Positions 1 through 5,834 of a DNA stretch of 6,494 bases are shown here, one piece after another. The first letter of the stretch is position 1, and each line of letters begins with the position of its first letter. Origin of the DNA: an uncultured Bacillota bacterium (GTDB lineage: Bacteria > Bacillota_I > Bacilli_A > Izemoplasmatales > UBA1188). The stretch lies in assembly GCA_900318975.1 (NCBI GenBank), contig ONMY01000013.1, forward strand, positions 1 to 6,494. The letters are read 5' to 3'. The notes beneath the pieces were generated by a model that saw only the letters and a program-made list of their open reading frames with translations, was not told where the DNA came from and made no database searches. The translations under genes were made by a program, and so were the position numbers.

Positions 1-2160
1 ATCGTTCATATCGCACCAGCATTTGGTCAAGATGACTATTTAGTTGGAAGAAGATATAATCTTCCATTCCAACAACTTGTAACTCCAAAAGGTGAAATGG
101 ATGCTAAAACCAATTGGCCTGGAGTATTCTGTAAGGATGCTGATGAGCCAATTATGAGAGAATTAAAAGAAAGAGGATTACTCTTTAGAATTCTCAATTT
201 CGAGCACTCATATCCATTCTGTTGGAGATGTCATACACCACTCCTCTATTACGCTACAGATGCTTGGTTCATTGAAATGACCAAAGTAAAAGAAAATATG
301 CTTAAGAATAACGCCAAAATCAACTGGATCCCTGAAACCATTGGTACAGGAAGATTTGGTAACTGGCTAGAAAATATCCAAGACTGGGGATTATCTCGTA
401 ATAGATACTGGGGTACACCACTTCCTATTTGGGTAAATGATAAGACTGGTGATACAAAATGTATCGGTTCAATAAAAGAATTAGTTGAACTTTCTGGATG
501 TGATCCAAATATCGAACTCCATAGACCTTATATTGATAATGTTACATGGGAAGATAAAGAAAATGGTGGAACATATAGAAGAGTTGAAGACGTTATCGAC
601 TGTTGGTTTGATTCTGGCTCAATGCCATTTGCACAGTGGCACTACCCATTCGAAAACAAAGAAATCTTTGAAGAAAACTTCCCTGCCGATTTCATAAGTG
701 AAGCAGTAGACCAGACAAGAGGTTGGTTCTATACTCTATCATCAATTTCAACTCTTATCTTTGATGAACCATCATTTATGAACGTAATAGTTCTTGGCCT
801 TGTCCTTGATGAAAACGGACAGAAGATGAGTAAATCTAAAGGTAATGGTGTTGAACCAATGGAAGTATTAAATGAATTTGGTGCTGATGCAACACGTTGG
901 TTCTTCTATGAGACAAGCCAACCTTGGATTTCTAAAAATATCTCTAAAGATGCGATAATGGAAGGACAAAGAAAGTATTTAAATACTCTCTATAACACTT
1001 ATTCATTCTTTGTACTATACGCAAATATCGATAATTTTGATTATCGTAAATATAGTTATGATTACGAAAAACTATCAAATATGGATAAATGGTTACTTTC
1101 AAAACTCTATTCACTCGTAAAAGAAGTTGATGAAAGACTTGAAAGATATGAAGTCGCAGAACCTGCAAGAGCTATTCAAGACTTCGTTGATGAACTTTCA
1201 AACTGGTATGTTAGAAGAAGCCGTGAAAGATTCTGGGCTAAAGGTATGGAAGAAGACAAGATTAACGCATATCTAGTTCTTCATGAAACTTTAGTAACTC
1301 TATCTAAAGTAGTTGCCCCATTCTCTCCATTCATCGCAGAAGAAATTTATAGAAACTTAGTATGTAGTCTAGATAAAACTGCAAAAATCAGTGTACATCT
1401 ATCTGACTATCCAACTGTTAAAGAAGAATACATCAATAAAACTTTAGAAAAAGAAATGGAAGAAGTACTAGACATTGTATCTCTTGGAAGAACCATCCGC
1501 TCACTAAAGACAATCAAGAATAGACAACCACTTTCTAAGATGTATGTTGTTGGTGGCGAATCTTTAAACGAATACTATGCTTCAGTTATTGAAGACGAAT
1601 TAAACGTTAAAGAAATAGAATACACAAACAACCTCGATAGTTTTATTAAGCATAATCTAAAACTCAACTTTAGAGTTGCTGGTGCAAAACTTTCAAAGAA
1701 TGTAGGCTTAGTAAAGAATATGCTTCAAGAACTCGACCAAGAAGCTGCATTTAAAGAGTTATCAGAAACAAATAAACTTAAAGTTGGCGAATTCACACTT
1801 GATAGTGAAGATATCATCGTTGAAACTGTTGAAGCTGACACATTTGCATCTGAATCTAATGGCAAGATTACAGTAGTTCTTGATACTGAATTAACTAAAG
1901 AATTAATTGACGAAGGATATGTAAGAGAAGTTGTATCTAAAATCCAACAAGAAAGAAAAGAAGCTGGATTTGAAGTAGTAGATCATATCACACTCTTCTT
2001 TAAAGGCTCAACTGAACTCCTATCAATCATAAAGCAATATGAGAATAGGATTAAATCTCAAACTTTAGCGGATAATGTTAAATACAATGAACTTGATGGC
2101 TTTAGTAAAGAATGGGAAATCCAACCATATGTATTAAATATTGGAGTAAAAAAGGAATAA
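1..2160 (+). CDS. ileS: Isoleucyl-tRNA synthetase, type 2 (5' end outside window)
   Basis: Class I aminoacyl-tRNA synthetase that charges tRNA-Ile with isoleucine in the cytoplasm. Frame 1 is open from base 1 to the TAA at 2158-2160, giving 719 visible residues. The N-terminal roughly 320 residues, with the HIGH motif, lie upstream, so the ATG at 97 is internal. Visible in order: the end of the CP1 editing domain (HIAPAFGQDD at residues 3-12, with the conserved Asp); a CWRC cysteine pair (220-231); GLSRNRYWGTPLPIW (residues 130-144); CWFDSGS (201-207); the KMSKS loop that binds ATP (823-837); then the helical anticodon-binding domain and C-terminal region. CWRC, SRNRYWGTPLPIW and the implied length near 1,040 residues mark the archaeal/eukaryote-like type 2 form rather than the E. 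coli type. One zinc knuckle expected in this class is missing. It leads a packed operon, with the next start codon 1 nt after its stop. Confidence 0.97.
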   Translation: MVHIAPAFGQDDYLVGRRYNLPFQQLVTPKGEMDAKTNWPGVFCKDADEPIMRELKERGLLFRILNFEHSYPFCWRCHTPLLYYATDAWFIEMTKVKENMLKNNAKINWIPETIGTGRFGNWLENIQDWGLSRNRYWGTPLPIWVNDKTGDTKCIGSIKELVELSGCDPNIELHRPYIDNVTWEDKENGGTYRRVEDVIDCWFDSGSMPFAQWHYPFENKEIFEENFPADFISEAVDQTRGWFYTLSSISTLIFDEPSFMNVIVLGLVLDENGQKMSKSKGNGVEPMEVLNEFGADATRWFFYETSQPWISKNISKDAIMEGQRKYLNTLYNTYSFFVLYANIDNFDYRKYSYDYEKLSNMDKWLLSKLYSLVKEVDERLERYEVAEPARAIQDFVDELSNWYVRRSRERFWAKGMEEDKINAYLVLHETLVTLSKVVAPFSPFIAEEIYRNLVCSLDKTAKISVHLSDYPTVKEEYINKTLEKEMEEVLDIVSLGRTIRSLKTIKNRQPLSKMYVVGGESLNEYYASVIEDELNVKEIEYTNNLDSFIKHNLKLNFRVAGAKLSKNVGLVKNMLQELDQEAAFKELSETNKLKVGEFTLDSEDIIVETVEADTFASESNGKITVVLDTELTKELIDEGYVREVVSKIQQERKEAGFEVVDHITLFFKGSTELLSIIKQYENRIKSQTLADNVKYNELDGFSKEWEIQPYVLNIGVKKE

Positions 2161-2161
2161 T

Positions 2162-2404
2162 ATGGCTTACGATTATCCACTAGACTATGAAACATATTCT
2201 ATTGAAGAAATTGAAATAATCATCGATTTTCTCTCCTACTTAGAAGATAATGTAAAACATTATGAATTTAAAGTTCTAAAAGAAAAATATAATTCATATA
2301 GAAAAGCTATAAATTCTAAAATGGAAGAAAAAAGAATTGATGCAGAATTTCAAAAATTATCAGGAATAAGTATTTATAGAACTTTAAGAGAATTTGGATT
2401 ATGA
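2162..2404 (+). CDS. UPF0223 family protein (YktA-like)
   Basis: Small cytoplasmic protein of 80 residues and unknown function. It matches the UPF0223 pattern as I know it from Bacillus YktA: an N-terminal YPLDY motif (residues 5-9), an acidic helix beginning SIEEIEIIIDFL (13-24), a middle Y-x-x-YRKAINSK segment, and a closing EF-x-x-LSGISIYR motif (63-74). Length is normal for the family (about 80-90). It probably folds as a small helical bundle with no membrane segment or cysteine. The start follows the ileS stop by 1 nt, and an AAGGA Shine-Dalgarno sequence (2152-2156) lies inside the end of ileS, so it should be made from the ileS transcript. Its stop overlaps the next start as ATGA. The family call rests on remembered motifs, not an alignment. 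Confidence 0.8.
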   Translation: MAYDYPLDYETYSIEEIEIIIDFLSYLEDNVKHYEFKVLKEKYNSYRKAINSKMEEKRIDAEFQKLSGISIYRTLREFGL

Positions 2405-2772
2405 AAATATCGATAGATGTGATGGAAAACATCTATAAACTAATAGATGATATTAAAAAGACAGAAGAATATAAAGAAACTAAAGATGCCCTTTTAAGAT
2501 TATATAGTGATGAGTTAGTAAAGCCTTTAATTCGTGAATTCAATGAATTAAAGGATATATATGAAAAATATCCAACTAAATCTAATGCATCCAAACTTTC
2601 TAAAGTAAAAACTGAACTCTATAATAATCCACTTTACAAAGATTATATTCAAAAACTTAACACATATAATAGTGAAATTAAAAAAAAAGAAGAAAAAATC
2701 AATAACGCTCTTTTTAATGAAGAACTTAAAAAACTATTAATTTTGGAGTGCAAACATGATAAAAAGAACTGA
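2401..2772 (+). CDS. ylbF: YlbF family protein (Y-complex component-like)
   Basis: A 123-residue, highly helical and charged protein of the YlbF/YmcA (Com_YlbF, DUF964) family. In Bacillus subtilis YlbF joins YmcA and YaaT in the Y-complex, which modulates RNase Y-dependent mRNA maturation and affects competence, sporulation and biofilms. The same role here is inference. Sequence signs are the N-terminal YKLIDDIKKTEEYKE helix (residues 12-26), a central EFNELKDIYEKYP helix and a C-terminal NNPLYKDYIQKLNTYNSEI segment that begins a coiled-coil-like stretch. Adjacency to ylbG favours YlbF over the YmcA or YheA paralogues. It starts within an ATGA overlap with the UPF0223 gene and has only a weak ribosome site (AAGAG near 2386-2390), so translation is probably coupled. 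The protein ends ECKHDKKN and lacks a cysteine-rich tail. An A9 run lies inside the gene. Confidence 0.78.
   Translation: MKISIDVMENIYKLIDDIKKTEEYKETKDALLRLYSDELVKPLIREFNELKDIYEKYPTKSNASKLSKVKTELYNNPLYKDYIQKLNTYNSEIKKKEEKINNALFNEELKKLLILECKHDKKN
2680..2688 (+). repeat. A9 homopolymer inside ylbF
   Basis: Nine consecutive A bases fall in lysine codons of ylbF, with a further A6 run shortly after. Loss of one A would shift translation to a frame that stops at 2738-2740, 15 nt before the ylbG start codon. Gain of one A gives a stop within a few codons. The run is seen directly; any slippage is speculative. Confidence 0.9.
2745..2748 (+). promoter_or_regulatory. Ribosome binding site of ylbG, inside ylbF
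   Basis: GGAG lies 7 nt before the ATG at 2756, within the last codons of ylbF. It supports the choice of 2756 as the ylbG start even though this makes a 17-nt overlap with ylbF. Confidence 0.75.
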
Positions 2773-2983
2773 AATATTAGTATACATCAACTATAAGGCA
2801 AGCCTCATCCAACAGATGAAGGATTTTGGTGCTGATATAGAATATGTAAATAAGAAAGCAGGATATTGTGTTTTATATATCGATCAATCTAAACAAAGAA
2901 AGTTTACTGATTTTTTAAGAAGAGCACATGGTGTTAAAAAATACGAATATTCCCCTACAGAACTCGTTGAACTTGACATTTAA
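2756..2983 (+). CDS. ylbG: YlbG family protein (UPF0298)
   Basis: A 75-residue protein of the UPF0298 family, whose biochemical function is not established. Family signs are the N-terminal strand TEILVYINYKA (residues 5-15), a central KKAGYCVLYIDQ strand (33-44), and a helix followed by HGVKKYEYSP (58-67). This is a small alpha/beta pattern resembling Bacillus YlbG, which runs to about 90 residues, so this one has a slightly shorter tail. It overlaps ylbF by 17 nt and uses a GGAG site within ylbF. The ylbF-ylbG pairing is conserved in Bacilli and is the strongest support for both calls. It is the last gene of the ileS operon; two hairpins follow its TAA. Confidence 0.82.
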   Translation: MIKRTEILVYINYKASLIQQMKDFGADIEYVNKKAGYCVLYIDQSKQRKFTDFLRRAHGVKKYEYSPTELVELDI

Positions 2984-2991
2984 TTTTAATA

Positions 2992-3010
2992 TTCTCTCAA
3001 TAAGAGAGAA
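2992..3010 (+). repeat. Inverted repeat / short hairpin after ylbG
   Basis: TTCTCTC and GAGAGAA form a perfect 7-bp stem around the 5-nt loop AATAA, starting 9 nt after the ylbG stop. The sequence after it is AATTTGAATA rather than a T run, so it is a poor terminator by itself. It may protect the 3' end of the ileS-ylbG mRNA or interact with the next hairpin. Confidence 0.65.
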
Positions 3011-3030
3011 AATTTGAATAATAATCTATC

Positions 3031-3059
3031 AAAGAGAAAGTTTATTCTTTCTCTTTTTT
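3031..3059 (+). terminator. Intrinsic terminator of the ileS-ylbG operon
   Basis: AAAGAGAAAG pairs perfectly with CTTTCTCTTT (10 bp) around a 6-nt loop (TTTATT), and the 3' arm runs straight into six T bases (3054-3059). The stem is A/T-rich but the layout is that of a Rho-independent terminator. It ends about 30 nt before the start codon of the next gene, so it also occupies the space where that gene's promoter would be expected. Confidence 0.8.
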
Positions 3060-3061
3060 AT

Positions 3062-3067
3062 TATCAT
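3062..3067 (+). promoter_or_regulatory. Weak candidate -10 box for the GNAT gene
   Basis: TATCAT matches five of six bases of TATAAT. It lies between the terminator and the ribosome site and would put the transcript start near 3074, leaving a leader of about 17 nt that still includes AGGAGG. There is no convincing -35 at 15-18 nt (only TTTATT, in the terminator loop) and no TG extension, so this is a tentative call. Confidence 0.25.
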
Positions 3068-3077
3068 ACTTTTGATT

Positions 3078-3083
3078 AGGAGG
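3078..3083 (+). promoter_or_regulatory. Strong ribosome binding site of the GNAT gene
   Basis: A perfect AGGAGG (AGGAGGT with the next base) stands 7 nt before the ATG at 3091. It is the strongest Shine-Dalgarno match in the window and fixes this start codon. Confidence 0.92.
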
Positions 3084-3090
3084 TTATTAT

Positions 3091-4224
3091 ATGGTAACCA
3101 TTAAAGAAGTTAAAACAAAAAAAGAGATTAAGAAATTTGTAAATTTCCCACTAAATCTTTATAAGGATTCAAAATATTTTGTTCCTGAATTATATTCAAG
3201 TGAAATTTCTCTTTTTAAAAGCACAAATATTTATAATGAAACTTGTGATCAAGTATTCTATCTTGCATATGATGAAAATAACCATGTAGTTGGAAGAATC
3301 CAAGGAATAATCCAAAAACAATTCAATTCAATACATAATGAAAAACGTGTTAGATTTTCAAGATTTGATTCAATAGATGACACTCAAGTATCAAGCGCTC
3401 TTTTTAAGGCAGTTGAAGACTGGGCAAAAGAAAAGGGCATGGACACATTCTGTGGACCACTTGGATATTCTGATCTTGAAAGAGAAGGAATGTTAATTGA
3501 AGGATTTGATGAGATGCAAACCTTTGAGGAACAATATAACTATCCATATTATCAAAAATTAACTGAAGATTATGGTTTTCAAAAAGAAATCGACTGGGTT
3601 GAATCAAATCTAACATATAAAGAAGAATGTTACGAAAAGATATGTAAACTCTCAGATATCGTAATGAAAAGATACAATCTTCATATTGTATCTCAGTTAA
3701 AAAATGAGTCAAAATCTCATTTTATCGATAGAGTTGCTCCAGGATTTTTTGAATTATTAGATAGTGCATACGCAAAACTTTATGGCGTTGTACCATTCAC
3801 TGATAAAATGAAAAAATCAATCATTTCTGATTTTAAACTAATATTAGATACAAAATATATTCTAATCGTTAATAATGAAGAAGAAAAGACAGTTGCTTTT
3901 GGACTATGTTTTCCAGGATTATCAGATGCTTTAGTTGGCACAAAAGGAAAACTTACTCCAAAGACAATAATTAAAATCTTAAAAGCTGTTAAACATCCAA
4001 GAACCGCAGATTTAGGTCTAATTGCTTGTGATGAAGATTATTTAAACAAGGGAATAATTGCTCCAATAATAAAGAAAGTAATGGAATTATTTGCACTTGA
4101 AAAAGTTGAATCAATAGAGACAAATCTAAATTTAGAGGATAATATCAAGATTAGACAATGTTGGAAATATTTTAATGAAAGACAGCACAAAAGAAGACGT
4201 TCATTCGTTAAAAGTATTGAATAA
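3091..4224 (+). CDS. GNAT-fold acyltransferase-like protein, substrate unknown
   Basis: A 377-residue soluble protein resembling the widespread YghO-like group of N-acetyltransferase-fold proteins. The N-terminal half has the group's FPLNLYKDSKYFVPEL opening (residues 19-34), a VVGRIQGI strand (66-73), then a helix and ALFKAVEDWAKEKGMDTFCG (103-122), GMLIEGFDE (133-141) and YYQKLTEDYGFQKEIDW (153-169), which looks like the closing strand-helix of a GNAT unit. The C-terminal half has a second GNAT-like pattern (about 255-375), with LGLIACDEDYLNKGIIAPI (308-326) at the place of the acetyl-CoA loop, but the usual Q/R-x-x-G-x-G/A motif is not intact. Reaction and substrate cannot be inferred. It stands alone between two terminators with an excellent ribosome site and is probably its own transcription unit. 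Confidence 0.75.
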   Translation: MVTIKEVKTKKEIKKFVNFPLNLYKDSKYFVPELYSSEISLFKSTNIYNETCDQVFYLAYDENNHVVGRIQGIIQKQFNSIHNEKRVRFSRFDSIDDTQVSSALFKAVEDWAKEKGMDTFCGPLGYSDLEREGMLIEGFDEMQTFEEQYNYPYYQKLTEDYGFQKEIDWVESNLTYKEECYEKICKLSDIVMKRYNLHIVSQLKNESKSHFIDRVAPGFFELLDSAYAKLYGVVPFTDKMKKSIISDFKLILDTKYILIVNNEEEKTVAFGLCFPGLSDALVGTKGKLTPKTIIKILKAVKHPRTADLGLIACDEDYLNKGIIAPIIKKVMELFALEKVESIETNLNLEDNIKIRQCWKYFNERQHKRRRSFVKSIE

Positions 4225-4234
4225 TAAGAATATT

Positions 4235-4267
4235 AATAAAGACGATTTTCCATTAATCGTCTTTATT
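4235..4267 (+). terminator. Intrinsic terminator after the GNAT gene
   Basis: AATAAAGACGATT and AATCGTCTTTATT form a perfect 13-bp stem around the 7-nt loop TTCCATT, starting 10 nt after the GNAT stop. The 3' arm continues into TTTATTTATT, a broken T tract. This is the most stable hairpin in the window. It separates the GNAT gene from the ABC-F cluster, and the upstream part of the ABC-F promoter overlaps its 3' arm. Confidence 0.85.
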
Positions 4268-4278
4268 TATTAAAAAAA

Positions 4279-4287
4279 TGATATAAT
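4279..4287 (+). promoter_or_regulatory. Extended -10 promoter of the ABC-F gene
   Basis: TGATATAAT is a perfect extended -10 element (TG, one base, TATAAT at 4282-4287). No -35 resembling TTGACA exists at 15-18 nt upstream, where the terminator arm lies; extended -10 promoters often do without one. With the last T of the hexamer at -7, position +1 falls on 4294, the A of the ATG. The element also sits in a small inverted repeat (ATGAT-ATA-ATCAT, 4278-4290). Confidence 0.8.
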
Positions 4288-4293
4288 CATATT

Positions 4294-5826
4294 ATGGCAA
4301 TATTAGAAGTAAGAGATCTTAAATTTGGATATACTGATGTCGAATTATACAATTCGATTTCTTTTGATTTGAATTTAGGCGAACACGTAGTCTTAGTTGG
4401 ACCTAATGGATCTGGAAAGTCAACATTCATGAAGATAATCGCATCAAAACTTACTCCTGATAGTGGTGAAGTTAAATGGCTTACTGGAATAAAATATGCC
4501 TATCTAGATCAACAACTCACAATCTCTAAAGATATCTCAATTGGAGAATATCTTCATGGCGTATATGAAGATTTATTCAAAAGAGAAGCTCAAATGAATG
4601 AAATCTATAATAACGTTATGAATTATAGTGATACTGAAATGGAAACTATGCTAAATAGAGCCGAATCTATTAGAGAATACCTTGAAGTTAATGACTTTTA
4701 TAATATTGAGACAGAAATAAATAACGTAGTAGTAGGTCTTGGTCTATCTACAATCGATATGAATAGAACTTTATCAACTCTTTCAGGTGGCGAAAAAGGA
4801 AAAGTATATCTTGCAAAACTCCTCCTTGAAAAACCTGATTGCATATTAATGGATGAACCTACAAACTTCCTTGATAAATCGCATGTCAATTGGCTTGGAG
4901 AATACCTATCAAACTATAAGGGTACATTCCTTGTAATATCACATGATCAAGAATTCTTAAAAGTAATCGCCAAAATAGTATATGCACTTGAGGCTAAATC
5001 ATTTGTAAGATATAAAGGCACATATGATTATTATCTAAAAGAAAAAGATCTTCGTCATGAACAACAATTAAATGCTTTCTATCGCCAACAAGAATTTATC
5101 AAGAAGACACAAGTATTCATTCAGAAGAATATCACAAGAGCGACTACCACAAAACGTGCACAATCAAGACGTAAGATGCTTGAAAAATTAGATATCTTAG
5201 AAAAGCCAACGACAGAATACCATCCACATATTCATTTCCCATATTCTAAAGACATGGGACAAGAAGCACTTAAGATGGTAGATCTTTTAGTTGGATATGA
5301 CTATCCACTCCTTCCTGAACTCAATTATTTAATGAGAAAGAATGAGAGAATGGAAATAATTGGTAAAAATGGTATTGGAAAAAGCACTTTAATTAAAACA
5401 ATAGTTGGGGAAAGAGATCCACTTGGTGGCACTTACACCTTTAATCCATCAGTTACCATTAATTATTTTTCACAAGAAGAAGACATCGATCTTACTAAAA
5501 CACCAATAGAATATTTAAGACTCACATATCCTATGATGCTACTTGAGGAATGTTTAAAGACACTTGCCCCTCTTGGAATAAAGGGTGATCTTGCAAGAAA
5601 ACCTATGAGCGAACTATCTGGAGGTGAACTTGGAAGAGTAAGGCTTTCATTAATGACACTCAAGAAATCAAACTTCTTAATTCTTGATGAACCTACAAAC
5701 CATCTTGATAAAATAACTAAAGATGCACTTCACGATGCAATAGAAGACTTTCCTGGTGCTGTAATCATCGTATCCCATGAAAAAGGATTTGCCGATGATT
5801 TAATCGATACTATCATCAAATTCTAG
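4294..5826 (+). CDS. ABC-F family ATPase (ribosome-associated type)
   Basis: A 510-residue soluble protein with two ABC ATPase domains in one chain and no membrane segments, the layout of ABC-F factors that act at the ribosomal E site. Domain 1: Walker A GPNGSGKST (residues 36-44), signature LSGGE (163-167), Walker B ending DEPTNFLD (187-194), switch His 217. Domain 2: Walker A GKNGIGKST (357-365), LSGGE (441-445), DEPTNHLD (465-472), His 495. The basic interdomain linker (about 245-325), with RATTTKRAQSRRKMLEKLD (282-300), is the P-site tRNA-contacting segment and resembles that of Bacillus YdiF as I recall it. There is no C-terminal extension. Whether it is a housekeeping translation factor or gives antibiotic resistance cannot be told. 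Start 4294 is fixed by the first strand (AILEVRDLKFGY), yet no Shine-Dalgarno precedes it and the promoter predicts a leaderless mRNA. First gene of a cluster with the Nudix gene. Confidence 0.93.
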   Translation: MAILEVRDLKFGYTDVELYNSISFDLNLGEHVVLVGPNGSGKSTFMKIIASKLTPDSGEVKWLTGIKYAYLDQQLTISKDISIGEYLHGVYEDLFKREAQMNEIYNNVMNYSDTEMETMLNRAESIREYLEVNDFYNIETEINNVVVGLGLSTIDMNRTLSTLSGGEKGKVYLAKLLLEKPDCILMDEPTNFLDKSHVNWLGEYLSNYKGTFLVISHDQEFLKVIAKIVYALEAKSFVRYKGTYDYYLKEKDLRHEQQLNAFYRQQEFIKKTQVFIQKNITRATTTKRAQSRRKMLEKLDILEKPTTEYHPHIHFPYSKDMGQEALKMVDLLVGYDYPLLPELNYLMRKNERMEIIGKNGIGKSTLIKTIVGERDPLGGTYTFNPSVTINYFSQEEDIDLTKTPIEYLRLTYPMMLLEECLKTLAPLGIKGDLARKPMSELSGGELGRVRLSLMTLKKSNFLILDEPTNHLDKITKDALHDAIEDFPGAVIIVSHEKGFADDLIDTIIKF

Positions 5827-5834
5827 GTACATAT

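Noticed and set aside
97..99. ATG as the start of ileS
   Set aside because: The frame is open back to base 1 and the upstream residues (HIAPAFGQDD) are conserved IleS sequence, so this Met is internal.
485..697. Overlapping + strand open frame inside ileS
   Set aside because: It lies wholly within conserved IleS motifs in another frame, and its translation resembles no family I know.
2401..2404. Possible UGA=Trp recoding, joining the UPF0223 gene to what follows
   Set aside because: The UPF0223 protein ends at normal family length and the ATGA overlap starts a separate known family; TGG is used for Trp throughout, so UGA is a true stop.
2973..2978. TTGACA as a -35 box
   Set aside because: It is a perfect hexamer but lies in the last ylbG codons, and at 16-18 nt spacing the sequence is CTCAA-like, not a -10.
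3404..3712. Minus-strand open frame opposite the GNAT gene
   Set aside because: It is antisense to well-conserved GNAT-family sequence with no ribosome site; typical shadow of a coding strand. The minus-strand frames at 944-1168, 4698-4889 and 5463-5663 are rejected for the same reason.
4278..4286. Two-codon upstream ORF (ATG ATA TAA) before the ABC-F gene
   Set aside because: It overlaps the -10 hexamer, so it would not be in the transcript; no ribosome site precedes it.
4294..5826. Antibiotic-resistance ABC-F (Msr/Vga/Lsa-type) call
   Set aside because: The linker looks like the YdiF-type housekeeping form, there is no long attenuator leader, and the resistance subgroups cannot be assigned from motifs alone.
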